NCBI RefSeq assembly: GCF_016908565.1
Contig: NZ_JAFBED010000006.1
Span: 186,001 to 250,000 of the forward strand
DNA length: 64,000 nt
DNA from: Sutcliffiella tianshenii
GTDB taxonomy: Bacteria > Bacillota > Bacilli > Bacillales > Bacillaceae_I
Direction of reading: 5' to 3'
Shown: positions 6,627 through 15,343 of the stretch, piece after piece
Numbering within the stretch: the stretch's first letter is position 1
How the letters are laid out: each line of letters starts with the position of its first letter
Notes under the pieces: model-generated
What the model saw: the letters and a program-made list of their open reading frames with translations, nothing else
Told to the model about the DNA's origin: nothing
Databases searched by the model: none
Made by a program: the position numbers and the translations under genes

Positions 6627-7460
6627 ATGAAAATTCAATTATCAGAGCAGGAAAAAGCTAACAGGAAATTAGACCCGGAAACACTTGCCATAGCTGTCGA
6701 GCAAGTGAAAGCTAACGGATATATCCTTTTTGACAAGGTACTATCCGAGGAGAAAATCTCCAATATCCGCAACAACTTTGATCCACTGTTCGATGAGTTC
6801 ATCGAGCGTAAAGGCTACAACACTGGTACGAATCGTGCCCAGATGTTCCTTCCTTTCATGGAGCCCTTCATTGATGAGGATGTCATTTGTCATCCCATTG
6901 TCACTCAGGTAATCGATGAGATTCTTGGGGAGTGGAACCATTGCAACTACTTCGCTTCTGATACGCCAATGCCTGGTTCTGATTATCAGAATGCCCATAG
7001 CGATATTATGCCTTTGTTTCCTGAATTGGCAATCCCGCTTCCTCCGTTCAGCCTTGTGGTGAATATCCCATTGGTGGATGTGACAGAAGAAAATGGACCA
7101 CTTGAGGTTTGGCCGGGTGGAACGCATCAGAATCCCGATCGTTCCAATCATGATACTTTAAACAATACGGTCAATCCGCATCTGCATATCGTCCGTGCGG
7201 CTGAGCACATGTACTCTGAAAAGGTATACATGTCAGCGGGGTCCATCGTCATAAGGGATATCCGCATGTGGCACCGTGGGACACCTAACAGATCAAATGA
7301 TCGCAGAACAAATTTGGCGATGATTTTCAACAGAAGCTGGTATGGTGCAGGTTCTTCCATCTCAATCCCACAGGAAACATACGATAAGCTTCCAGAGAAA
7401 GCAAAAGAGCTTTATCGCATGGAAAAAATCGGCTCTCCAGTTAAAATGCCTTGGGAATAA
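6627..7460 (+). CDS. Phytanoyl-CoA dioxygenase (PhyH) family protein, copy 2
   Basis: This 277-residue paralogue of the 4506-5342 product aligns without gaps until the last residue. The iron triad is conserved (His124, Asp126, His216), and Cys125 of copy 1 is Ser here. Differences are scattered and mostly conservative, so both copies probably have the same fold and related chemistry. The ribosome-binding site is TTGGAGGG. It heads the downstream run of catabolic genes: the first dehydrogenase begins 43 bases after its stop. It probably acts on the same imported compound as its neighbours, or on a close analogue. Retention of two copies may broaden substrate range or raise dosage. Confidence 0.85.
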   Translation: MKIQLSEQEKANRKLDPETLAIAVEQVKANGYILFDKVLSEEKISNIRNNFDPLFDEFIERKGYNTGTNRAQMFLPFMEPFIDEDVICHPIVTQVIDEILGEWNHCNYFASDTPMPGSDYQNAHSDIMPLFPELAIPLPPFSLVVNIPLVDVTEENGPLEVWPGGTHQNPDRSNHDTLNNTVNPHLHIVRAAEHMYSEKVYMSAGSIVIRDIRMWHRGTPNRSNDRRTNLAMIFNRSWYGAGSSISIPQETYDKLPEKAKELYRMEKIGSPVKMPWE

Positions 7461-7502
7461 TCGGGTTAGCTTAGTAAATACATTCAACAGGAAAGTGGTG
7501 TC

Positions 7503-8597
7503 ATGATGAGATTTTATTTAATAGGTGCTGGTGTAATTGCCAGGTCACATGCGGAAGCAATCAGAAAGCTCCCAGATCAGGAAAAGATTCAAGTGAAAGT
7601 CGCAGATCCAAATTCAAAAGCGTTGAATGAATTTCTTCAGCATTATCCAGATGCCTTAGGGTTTTCGGATGCGAAAGAGATGCTAGCAGAAAACGCAAAT
7701 GAGGACGATATCGTCGTTATCGGTACACCGCCTTTTACCCATTATCCATTGTCCCGCATGTCACTCGAGTCCGGTCGTCATGTGCTTTGCGAAAAACCGC
7801 TTGTCATGAATGGACAGGAGGCGCAAAACCTGCTTGAAATCGCCAAACAAAGAGGGAAGTTGCTAGGATGCTGCAGTGACAGATTCATTGGCCTGCCAAA
7901 AACGGAAGAGGTTAAAAGACTGCTGGAATCACAAGTTTTGGGTGATATTTATAAAGTTACATTTGTATACCGTGGTCAAAGGTCCAGGCCGGGGGTAGAA
8001 TATCAGCCGGAGAGCCAATGGTTCCTGGACAGATCCAAAAGTGGGGGAGGCATTGTCATGGATTGGGGTCCTTACGACATTGCCATCCTGAATGATGTGT
8101 TAAAGCCAAGTTCTATTGATATTACATCGGCATGGGTAAGCAAGCCCGAAACAGAGGCAGATCCATCAGATGTTGTTTATGATGTGGAAGGCCATGTCGG
8201 GGCCATGATGAAGTATCACCTTGATGGGAAAACCGTCTGGGTCCAGTATGAGCGTGCGTCATGCACACATGGCAAACCTTATCATCATGTGGAAATCGAA
8301 GGAACTCGCGGTGCATTGGAATGGTCGCCATATTTTGAATCGGACAAGGTTGTGCTCTCTTTTGATAAGAATGGGGAAGTAGTAACAGAAGAAAAAGAGC
8401 TTCCAAATCAAGGTGAGATAGGATTCATGGATCATCCGGTCCACTATTTTTATCAGAGCGTGAGGGGTGAGGAATCCCCGGCACTCGTTAACGAACAAAC
8501 ACTGTTTAATTTCTCGTGTCTACAGGGACTGTACGATTGTGCTGAAACCGGAATAGTACAAAAATTGGCAACTGCTGAAAAAGCGGCAACAAATTAA
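7503..8597 (+). CDS. Gfo/Idh/MocA family oxidoreductase 1
   Basis: This 364-residue NAD(P)-dependent dehydrogenase has an N-terminal Rossmann fold (LIGAGVIARSHAEAI, residues 6-20) and the EKP signature at 97-99 (CEKPLV). The second catalytic block reads GGGIVMDWGPYDIAIL, giving Lys98, Asp187 and Tyr191. A Tyr where many family members have His is the arrangement known from glucose-fructose oxidoreductase. The family oxidises or reduces hydroxyl/keto groups of sugars, inositols and their derivatives. Two adjacent ATGs (7503 and 7506) are possible. It sits between an oxygenase and a sugar-phosphate-isomerase-like gene in one operon. Exact substrate is unknown. Confidence 0.88.
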   Translation: MMRFYLIGAGVIARSHAEAIRKLPDQEKIQVKVADPNSKALNEFLQHYPDALGFSDAKEMLAENANEDDIVVIGTPPFTHYPLSRMSLESGRHVLCEKPLVMNGQEAQNLLEIAKQRGKLLGCCSDRFIGLPKTEEVKRLLESQVLGDIYKVTFVYRGQRSRPGVEYQPESQWFLDRSKSGGGIVMDWGPYDIAILNDVLKPSSIDITSAWVSKPETEADPSDVVYDVEGHVGAMMKYHLDGKTVWVQYERASCTHGKPYHHVEIEGTRGALEWSPYFESDKVVLSFDKNGEVVTEEKELPNQGEIGFMDHPVHYFYQSVRGEESPALVNEQTLFNFSCLQGLYDCAETGIVQKLATAEKAATN

Positions 8598-8613
8598 AAA
8601 GGGGATTACAGGT

Positions 8614-9414
8614 ATGGAAATCTTAGGGTTCTCAACCGGCTTGTATGGCTGGGCGGAAAGGTACTGGCTCGAGCATAAAAAGGATGCCCCTTGGGAGGAA
8701 TTGTTTCAAAGCTTAAGAGAAGCGGGATTGGATGCTGTCGAATTAGACCCGCTCCCCGAGCTGGTTGAAATGGCCAAATCTTTTAATCTATCAGTTTCCG
8801 GTGCATATGTGGGCCTTCAGCTGCATGAAAAGGAAATCGACCTTGAAGGAAGTATCATGCCCGTTGCACGAAGATTAGCGGAAGCAGGTGGACGGGACTT
8901 GCTGATCAATGCCGATCCTAAAGGTGGGTGGGGAGTTTCCCTTCCCAAAACCGATGAGGAGTTTAAACGTCAAGGAGACCATCTATCACGCATTGCGGCA
9001 GCCGTCAGTGATCTTGGCCTGAAGATAAGCATGCATAACCATGCTGATGACCGGCATAATGCTGAAGGTGATCTGCGGTCCGTCATAGACTATGCTAGCC
9101 CGGAGGTTGGACTATGCATCGACACAGGCTGGGCATATGTTGCCGGATTCGATCCGATTGAATGGGTCAGGAAGTATCATGAAAAAATTTATAGCTTCCA
9201 TTTAAGAAACCAGAATGGCCGTGTCCCAACAGAGGACCTGATGGAAGGCGATATGGATTTCAAACAGTTGATCCAAGCCCTTCATGATGTCAACTATAAT
9301 GGCTGGCTCACCTTTGAACTGCTCCATAGCGAGGAAGTACAACCTAGACGAACGATGGTAGAGGATACCAGGCACTCCATTGAATTTTTAAGAAAAGCGA
9401 TACAGAACCACTGA
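8614..9414 (+). CDS. Sugar phosphate isomerase/epimerase (TIM barrel) 1
   Basis: This 266-residue protein belongs to the xylose-isomerase-like TIM-barrel superfamily (AP endonuclease family 2 fold). Metal-ligand regions are visible: ISMHNHADD around residues 142-150, VGLCIDTGWAYVAG around 166-180, IYSFHLRNQNG near 195-205, and WLTFELLHSE near the C-terminus. These proteins isomerise, epimerise or dehydrate sugars, inososes and keto acids using a divalent metal. It is closely spaced after the dehydrogenase gene (16 bases), with ribosome-binding site AAAGGGGAT. Together they suggest oxidation of a hydroxyl followed by isomerisation. The second family member of the locus is at 19316-20158. Confidence 0.85.
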   Translation: MEILGFSTGLYGWAERYWLEHKKDAPWEELFQSLREAGLDAVELDPLPELVEMAKSFNLSVSGAYVGLQLHEKEIDLEGSIMPVARRLAEAGGRDLLINADPKGGWGVSLPKTDEEFKRQGDHLSRIAAAVSDLGLKISMHNHADDRHNAEGDLRSVIDYASPEVGLCIDTGWAYVAGFDPIEWVRKYHEKIYSFHLRNQNGRVPTEDLMEGDMDFKQLIQALHDVNYNGWLTFELLHSEEVQPRRTMVEDTRHSIEFLRKAIQNH

Positions 9415-9462
9415 AATTATTCTTGATTATTAAAATTCTATTATTTCAAGGAGGTCAATGAA

Positions 9463-10746
9463 ATGCGTTCAAGGTTTATAGCAGGTGTTTCCATACTCTT
9501 GATTCTTTCCATGGTTATTATGGCTGGTTGTTCCAATTCTTCTGCAGGCAATGACGGAAAGGTTACAATCGACTTCTGGTATACATGGGGAGGCGATGAA
9601 GCGGAGGAAATGAAAAAGCTCATCAAGGAGTACAATGACAGTCAGGATGAAGTGTTTGTTAAAGGATTAAGCCAAGGGGATGTACAAAAGCAGATGACAT
9701 CCATCGTTGGAGGAAATCCGCCTGATCTTGCATCACACCCGGATGAAAACAAAATTGCAACATGGGCAGAACGCGGGGCGATCACGCCGCTTGATGAATT
9801 TATAGAAAAAGATAAATATGACATGGAAGATTTCCTGCCAGCTGCAAGAGCTGCCGTTCAGTATGAGGAAAAAACGTATGCGTTACCGATTGTGATGAAT
9901 ACGTGGATGCTTTACTACAATAAGGATCTATTGGAAGAGGCAGGATTGGATGGTCCTCCGGAAACGGTTCAGGAGCTTGAAGAGTACAATGAAAAGCTAA
10001 GTGTTGTTAAGGATGGAAGAATTGAAAGACTGGGTATCTGGCCGGCAGGTAATCCATATATGTGGATGAATGCTTTCGGTGGTCAATTATGGGATGCCGA
10101 AAAGAAAGAAGTAGCCGTGCTTGAGCCGGGCTTTAAAAATACCATGGAACTGAATAAAAGAATGTGGGATATGTTCGGAAGCGATGCCATCGATCGGATG
10201 GCAAGTGCTGAAGGACAGTATGATTCTGCACAGAACTCCTTTTTTACAGGCAAATATGCCATGTCCTTTGATGGGGAATGGCTGGCAACCTTCATCAAGC
10301 GCTATGCGCCGAATTTCAACTACGGGATAGCACCTATGCCGTATGATGCAAACAATCCTGAAACGAAAAATTCCGGATTCATCAATGTAGGTACGTTGTA
10401 TATCCCTAAAGGTGCCTCACATCCGGAAGAAGCATGGGATTTCTTAAGCTGGCTGACCGAAAAGGAGCAGATGGTCAAGTTCGCCGCATCCCTTGGTAAC
10501 CTTCCAACACGGACAAGTGCTGTGGATGATCCGATTTTTGACGATGTACCTGAGTATGACACTTTCATGAATTATGTTGTGAATGGGAACATGCAATCCG
10601 TACCTTCCGTGCCTTTTTTGGAAGAGTTTTTACAGGAAGTGTGGACAGTACAGGATGAAATTATGAGGGACAAGGTGTCAGTCGATGAAGGGTTGCAAAA
10701 GATCAAGGATAAAATCCAGCCTATCGCAGACGAAAAGAATCAATAA
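9463..10746 (+). CDS. ABC transporter extracellular solute-binding lipoprotein (sugar type)
   Basis: This 427-residue family-1 solute-binding protein has a lipoprotein signal peptide: a hydrophobic core at about 6-20 and lipobox MAGC, with lipid attachment expected at Cys23. The mature part begins VTIDFWYTWGGDEAEEMKKL, the typical start of carbohydrate-binding proteins of the MalE/CUT1 group. NTWMLYYNKDLLEEAGLDGPP and FFTGKYAMSFDGEW are further family markers. It would capture a sugar-like ligand at the outer face and hand it to the two permeases encoded next. The ribosome-binding site is AAGGAGGTC. The strong hairpin after the gene probably protects its message. Confidence 0.9.
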   Translation: MRSRFIAGVSILLILSMVIMAGCSNSSAGNDGKVTIDFWYTWGGDEAEEMKKLIKEYNDSQDEVFVKGLSQGDVQKQMTSIVGGNPPDLASHPDENKIATWAERGAITPLDEFIEKDKYDMEDFLPAARAAVQYEEKTYALPIVMNTWMLYYNKDLLEEAGLDGPPETVQELEEYNEKLSVVKDGRIERLGIWPAGNPYMWMNAFGGQLWDAEKKEVAVLEPGFKNTMELNKRMWDMFGSDAIDRMASAEGQYDSAQNSFFTGKYAMSFDGEWLATFIKRYAPNFNYGIAPMPYDANNPETKNSGFINVGTLYIPKGASHPEEAWDFLSWLTEKEQMVKFAASLGNLPTRTSAVDDPIFDDVPEYDTFMNYVVNGNMQSVPSVPFLEEFLQEVWTVQDEIMRDKVSVDEGLQKIKDKIQPIADEKNQ

Positions 10747-10777
10747 TAGCCTCCATAAGATTTAAAAAATCAGTCGA

Positions 10778-10815
10778 GGTCTTTACCGGTACATGAAAAT
10801 GGATCGGTAAAGACC
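10778..10815 (+). other. Intercistronic hairpin between binding-protein and permease genes
   Basis: GGTCTTTACCG (10778-10788) and CGGTAAAGACC (10805-10815) form a perfect 11-base stem with a 16-base loop, followed by CTTATCC rather than a T-run. It probably stabilises the upstream message or attenuates read-through, giving more binding protein than permease. Confidence 0.65.
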
Positions 10816-10878
10816 CTTATCCAATTAATACATATACACTAGTCAGTAATCTCCAATAAATCTGAAGGGATGTTTACG

Positions 10879-11772
10879 ATGGCCTTAAGTAGGAGTCAAC
10901 GACAGTTTTGGCTTGGATTAGCGTTCGCCGCACCGTATATTATAGGTTTTTTGCTCTTTACAGTAATCCCTTTTATCCAATCGCTCTATTACAGCTTCAC
11001 CTCCTATGATATCTTTTCCCCGCCAAAGTGGGTGGGATTTGATAATTATATCAAGATATTTCAGGATGACCGATTCTATAAGTCTTTGAGCAACACCTTC
11101 TATATGGCATTCATTTATGTACCGATTTCCCTGGTAGTAAATCTGCTGATTGCGTTGCTTCTCAACCTTAAAGTAAAGGGAATAGCCGTATACAGGACGA
11201 TATACTATTTGCCGACCGTGGTTCCAGGGATTGCAATGGCAATATTGTGGCTATGGATTTTGAACCCTGATGTAGGTATATTGAATACGATTTTGCGATC
11301 ATTAAACTTGCCGGATCCAGCATGGCTGATAGATCCGGATTTCACGAAGCCATCATTGATCATCATGGGGCTATTCGGGGCAGGTGGCGGTGCACTCATT
11401 TATCTTGCTGCCCTTCAGGGGATACCGAAAGAATTCTACGAAGCTGCCTCCATCGATGGAGCCGGCTGGTGGCATAAGTTCAGGTATATCATTTTGCCTG
11501 CCTTATCACCGATTACATTATTTTTATTGACGATGGGACTGATCGGTGCATTCCAGATCTTTACGGAAGCATTCATCCTTACCGGTGGTGCGCTCGGAGG
11601 ACCTGATCAGAGTATGCTCTTCTATGCTGTTTATCTATATAATGAGGCATTTGTGAATTTGAACATGGGTTATGCAAGTGCACTCGCATGGATTTTGTTC
11701 ATTATCGTCGTACTGATAACAATCCTGATTTTCAAGACCTCGATGCGTTGGGTCTATTATGGAGGTGAGTAA
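10879..11772 (+). CDS. Sugar ABC transporter permease 1 (MalF/UgpA type)
   Basis: This integral membrane protein of about 297 residues has six predicted segments. The first is FWLGLAFAAPYIIGFLLFTVIP, followed by the GFDNY signature common to CUT1 permeases. The EAA loop that contacts the ATPase reads EFYEAASIDGAGWWHKFRYI, near residue 190. ATG 10870 lies against the ribosome-binding site (GAAGGG), so ATG 10879, eight bases from it, is the likelier start. It pairs with the downstream permease and the upstream binding protein. No ATP-binding subunit is encoded in the locus, so a shared MsmX-type ATPase elsewhere on the chromosome is expected. Confidence 0.9.
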   Translation: MALSRSQRQFWLGLAFAAPYIIGFLLFTVIPFIQSLYYSFTSYDIFSPPKWVGFDNYIKIFQDDRFYKSLSNTFYMAFIYVPISLVVNLLIALLLNLKVKGIAVYRTIYYLPTVVPGIAMAILWLWILNPDVGILNTILRSLNLPDPAWLIDPDFTKPSLIIMGLFGAGGGALIYLAALQGIPKEFYEAASIDGAGWWHKFRYIILPALSPITLFLLTMGLIGAFQIFTEAFILTGGALGGPDQSMLFYAVYLYNEAFVNLNMGYASALAWILFIIVVLITILIFKTSMRWVYYGGE

Positions 11773-11774
11773 GG

Positions 11775-12662
11775 ATGAATGCATCTACAAAACCGATGGT
11801 GACAGCCTCTTATGAAAATAAAGTGGGAATGAAGATTAAAAAGAAGAAGATCAAATCCATCTTCTCACATCTGGTCTTGGGGGTAGTCGGGCTATTTTTT
11901 CTCTTCCCTTTTATCTGGCTGATCCTTTCCTCCCTCAAAACACCGAGTGAGATCTTTCAATTTCCTCCAACGATTTTTCCGGAGGTGCCACAATGGGACA
12001 ACTTTATTAAAGCGTTCACTGCCATGCCATTTTGGCACTATACATTGAACACCTTATTCCTTTGTGTGGTCAATATTATCGGTCAACTGATTTCTGCGCC
12101 TTTGACGGCATACTCCATTTCAAAAATAAAATGGAAGGGATCGAAGGTGGTATTTGCGATCATCATTTCGACCATGATCCTCCCGGGGCAGGTTACCATG
12201 ATCCCGTTATACATCATTTTTGCTCAGCTGGGCTGGGTGAATACTTATTTGCCTTTGACGATTGGCGCATTTTTCGGATCGGCATTCAACATCTTTCTGA
12301 CAAGGCAATTCATCATGGGCATACCGAATGAATTATCAGAAGCAGCACGGATCGATGGGGCATCGGAGCTTCGTATTTTCCTGCAGATCATTTACCCGCT
12401 CCTCTTGCCGCCTTTGGCAACGATTACGATTTTCACCTTTACAGGAGTTTGGAATGACTTTATGGGGCCGCTCATTTATCTGAATGATGACAGTCTATGG
12501 ACAATCTCGCTTGGTCTTCAAGGATTCCTATCACAGCATGGCGGACAGTGGGAATTGTTGATGGCTGCCGCGACCATCTTCACCATTCCATCAATACTGA
12601 TATATTTCTTTGGTCAAAAGTACTTCATGCAAGCAGGGGCGTCATTGTCCTCTTTTAAATAA
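11775..12662 (+). CDS. Sugar ABC transporter permease 2 (MalG/UgpE type)
   Basis: This 295-residue second permease begins two bases after the first one stops and uses ribosome-binding site GGAGGTGAG. A charged N-terminus is followed by six transmembrane segments, the first being HLVLGVVGLFFLFPFIWLIL. The EAA loop is NELSEAARIDGASELRIF, where the conserved Gly contacts the ATPase. SFK at the C-terminus after a Gly/Ala-rich tail is usual for MalG-type subunits. It forms the transmembrane heterodimer with the 10879-11772 product. Import specificity is set mainly by the binding protein and is unknown. Confidence 0.9.
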   Translation: MNASTKPMVTASYENKVGMKIKKKKIKSIFSHLVLGVVGLFFLFPFIWLILSSLKTPSEIFQFPPTIFPEVPQWDNFIKAFTAMPFWHYTLNTLFLCVVNIIGQLISAPLTAYSISKIKWKGSKVVFAIIISTMILPGQVTMIPLYIIFAQLGWVNTYLPLTIGAFFGSAFNIFLTRQFIMGIPNELSEAARIDGASELRIFLQIIYPLLLPPLATITIFTFTGVWNDFMGPLIYLNDDSLWTISLGLQGFLSQHGGQWELLMAAATIFTIPSILIYFFGQKYFMQAGASLSSFK

Positions 12663-12698
12663 GGAAATAGAAAAATAAATGGAGAGAGTGGAACATCT

Positions 12699-13217
12699 AT
12701 GAAAACACTAATTATTGTAGCTCATCCCAATCTGAATGAATCCAAAGTGAATGCCATTTGGAAGGAAAGACTGGAACAGGAAGAAAACGTAACAATCCAT
12801 GATCTATACGGAAAATATCCGACTGGGGAGATTGATGTGGAAAAGGAGCAGAGCTTGTTGCTTGGGCATGATCGAATCCTTTTCCAGTTTCCCTTCTACT
12901 GGTTCAGTACACCATCCCTCTTGAAAAAATGGCAGGATGAAGTGTATAAATACGGTTTTGCCTATGGAACAGGGAACCAACTGAAGGGAAAAGAATATGG
13001 GCTGGTGATATCGGCAGGTAAACCGGAGGAATCCTATAGTCCGGAAGGTTCGAGCAAATACACCATCGAACAGTTCCTCCTGCCTCTTTCGGCTACTGTT
13101 TTACTGACGGAAATGAAATACCTGGATCCATTTGTTTTATACAGGGCGCCGCATATCAGTGAAAGAGAGATCAGGGAGAGTGCAGAGGAACTAGTTGTCT
13201 ATGTAAAAAAACAGTAG
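12699..13217 (+). CDS. NAD(P)H-dependent flavin reductase, flavodoxin-like fold (KefF/YwrO type)
   Basis: This 172-residue protein has the flavodoxin-2 family pattern. The N-terminal FMN/FAD phosphate loop is LIIVAHPNLNESKVN. It also has RILFQFPFYWFSTPSLLKKWQDEVYK, the usual dimer/active-site segment of quinone reductases, and KEYGLVISAGKPEESYSPEGS. Such enzymes reduce quinones or other electrophiles, or supply reduced flavin. Ribosome-binding site GGAGAGAG, 36 bases after the permease gene. In this locus it may regenerate reduced cofactor for the oxygenases or detoxify a reactive product; that is inference. Family call is good. Confidence 0.85.
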   Translation: MKTLIIVAHPNLNESKVNAIWKERLEQEENVTIHDLYGKYPTGEIDVEKEQSLLLGHDRILFQFPFYWFSTPSLLKKWQDEVYKYGFAYGTGNQLKGKEYGLVISAGKPEESYSPEGSSKYTIEQFLLPLSATVLLTEMKYLDPFVLYRAPHISEREIRESAEELVVYVKKQ

Positions 13218-13254
13218 GAAAAAAATAATAGAATACTTGAACGGAGGCATCGGC

Positions 13255-14334
13255 ATGAATGTGAATTTTAATCTTGATTATATCCCGAAGCTTGGTAACA
13301 AACAGGATTACGGAATTGGGATCATAGGTGCAGGTTTCATCGTTAAGGAATGCCATCTGCCGGCATATCGGGAAGCCGGCTACAATGTGGTCGGGATCTA
13401 TAATCGGACAGAAGCAAAGGCGCATGAGGTGGCAGCTCAATTCGAGATTCCTAAAGTATATAGCACACTTGAGGAGATGCTCCTTGATCCGAAAGTGGAG
13501 GTAGTGGACATTTCTGTCCCTCCCCACAGCCAGCTTGAGCTTATCAAAAAGGTAGCAGGTCACGGAAAACATATATTGGCACAGAAGCCTTTGGCCATGA
13601 ATTATCAACAAGCCTTGGAAGCGGTGGAAATCTGCAAGGATGCCGGGGTCGCTTTAGTGGTAAATCAGAATGGCCGCTTCGATCCGGCGATACAGGCTGC
13701 AAAAAACCTTCTGGAAAACGGACATATCGGAAAGCCTGTCATTGCATCCATCGAACTGCGCTTCACTCCGCATTGGCAGGAATACCAAAAGGAGTATGAC
13801 CGTTTGATGTACCTGTTCATGAGCATTCATCATCTTGACCAGTTCCGCTATCTGTTCGGAACTCCAAAGCGTCTTTATGCGAGCTCCATTCCTCATCCGG
13901 AGGGTGCATTTAGAGGGGAGTATTCCGCTTCCTATATCCTTGAGTATGATAACGGACTGATGGCCACCGCTTTGGATGACGGATTCACCTGGGACCCGCC
14001 AAGCTATGGGGTCACGTACAAAATTGAAGGAACAGAAGGTGTCATCAACATGAACCTCGGCTGGCCAAGCGGGGATCCGAGTAAGATTTCCTTTTACTCC
14101 AAGCAGCTTGGAGACGTCTGGTATACACCTACATTGGAGGGAAGCTGGTTCCCGGGAGCATTCCGTTACACAATGGGAGAACTGTTCAAGATGATTGAAA
14201 CAGGTGAGGAGTCCTTTATCAGCGGCAGGAACAATCTAGAAACCATGGCGATGGTGGATGCCTGCTATGAATCAGATCAAAAGAAAAGAGCGGTCGGGAT
14301 TTCAGAGATTTTGGAAGGTAATCTTGTTCGGTGA
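13255..14334 (+). CDS. Gfo/Idh/MocA family oxidoreductase 2
   Basis: This protein of about 359 residues has the Rossmann motif GIGIIGAGFIVKECHLPAY near residues 20-38. The catalytic signature is AQKPLAM, so the usual EKP is QKP; the Lys is kept. The second catalytic region is LMYLFMSIHHLDQFRYLFG, with a His at the expected place, which differs from the Tyr-type dehydrogenase at 7503. ATG 13255 is chosen because the longer frame begins at a TTG ahead of the ribosome-binding site ACGGAGGC. The two dehydrogenases could carry out successive oxidation and reduction steps at different positions of one sugar-like molecule. Confidence 0.86.
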   Translation: MNVNFNLDYIPKLGNKQDYGIGIIGAGFIVKECHLPAYREAGYNVVGIYNRTEAKAHEVAAQFEIPKVYSTLEEMLLDPKVEVVDISVPPHSQLELIKKVAGHGKHILAQKPLAMNYQQALEAVEICKDAGVALVVNQNGRFDPAIQAAKNLLENGHIGKPVIASIELRFTPHWQEYQKEYDRLMYLFMSIHHLDQFRYLFGTPKRLYASSIPHPEGAFRGEYSASYILEYDNGLMATALDDGFTWDPPSYGVTYKIEGTEGVINMNLGWPSGDPSKISFYSKQLGDVWYTPTLEGSWFPGAFRYTMGELFKMIETGEESFISGRNNLETMAMVDACYESDQKKRAVGISEILEGNLVR

Positions 14335-14371
14335 TGGTATAAAGAAAATACAATATAAAGGGGAAAACAGA

Positions 14372-15343
14372 ATGGGAGAATCGGTAGTCCGGACTGTTCT
14401 GGGGGATATCCCGAAGGATGAGCTGGGAATTGTCTATGCCCATGAACATCTGATCATACAGGGCGGGCTTGGCGTCATGAAAAAGAGCGACCTGAAGCTC
14501 GATAGCATCGAAAAAGCGGTAGAGGAAATCTCTGATTGTAAACGTTTTGCCGCCAAAACCTTCGTCGATTTCATGCCGCTGGACTCAGGTAGGAATCCAG
14601 TGGCATTGATGGAAATTGCGAGAAAATCAGAAACAAATATCATTGCGACAACCGGATTCCATAAACCATATTATTACGATGATCTGCACTGGATCTATCA
14701 TTACTCCATCGATGACATTACGGATCTATTGATCCAGGAATGTGAAGTGGGGATGGACAGGCATAGCTATAACGGTCCGTTGGTGGAAAGGGTTTCTGCA
14801 AAAGCAGGGGTCCTCAAGGGGGCGTCAGATTACAACGTCATAAAGCCCGTCTCCCAAAAGCTTTTTGAGGCTGTGGCTATGGCACATCTGGAAACTGGAA
14901 TACCTATCGCAACACATACGGAACACGGTACTTGTGGGATCGAGCAAGTCGAGCTGCTCACAAGATTCGGAGTAAAACCGGAAAATGTGATTATATGCCA
15001 TATGGATCGCAATCCCGATTTCTATGTGCATAAAGAACTCGCCGAAACCGGTTGTTATATCGAGTATGATAATGCAACGAGGATCAAGTATCATCCTGAT
15101 ATCCATTCCGTGCAATTGATTGAAAGAATGATAGAGGCAGGCTATCAGGATAAGATACTCTTAGGTACCGATTTTGCACTGCGGAGTTATTGGAAAGCGT
15201 ATGGCGGCGGTCCAGGGATGGCATCGCTACTCGAGTCGTTCATTCCGAGACTGATCAGACATGGCATAGCGGAAGAGCTGGTGATGGGGATCATGACAAA
15301 AAATCCGCAAAATGCGTTCTCCTTGAAAGAGAGGGGTAGATAG
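14372..15343 (+). CDS. Phosphotriesterase-family metal-dependent hydrolase (Php-like)
   Basis: This protein of about 323 residues belongs to the amidohydrolase superfamily, phosphotriesterase branch. Metal-ligand motifs are in order: AHEHLII (His24, His26), then AGVLKGASDYN with the bridging-lysine candidate, IATHTEHGT, ICHMDRNPD and GTDFALRSYW. Members of this branch hydrolyse sugar lactones, acyl lactones or phosphoesters; true phosphotriesterase activity is rare. Lactone hydrolysis would fit here, since the neighbouring dehydrogenases can make lactones. The start is ATG 14372 (AAAGGGGAAA); the longer frame would run back through the preceding gene. Php and YhfZ also occur together in the E. 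coli yhf locus. Confidence 0.85.
   Translation: MGESVVRTVLGDIPKDELGIVYAHEHLIIQGGLGVMKKSDLKLDSIEKAVEEISDCKRFAAKTFVDFMPLDSGRNPVALMEIARKSETNIIATTGFHKPYYYDDLHWIYHYSIDDITDLLIQECEVGMDRHSYNGPLVERVSAKAGVLKGASDYNVIKPVSQKLFEAVAMAHLETGIPIATHTEHGTCGIEQVELLTRFGVKPENVIICHMDRNPDFYVHKELAETGCYIEYDNATRIKYHPDIHSVQLIERMIEAGYQDKILLGTDFALRSYWKAYGGGPGMASLLESFIPRLIRHGIAEELVMGIMTKNPQNAFSLKERGR

Noticed and set aside
4506-7460. Insertion sequence or recombinase explaining the oxygenase duplication
   Set aside because: No transposase, terminal inverted repeats or target duplications are visible around either copy.
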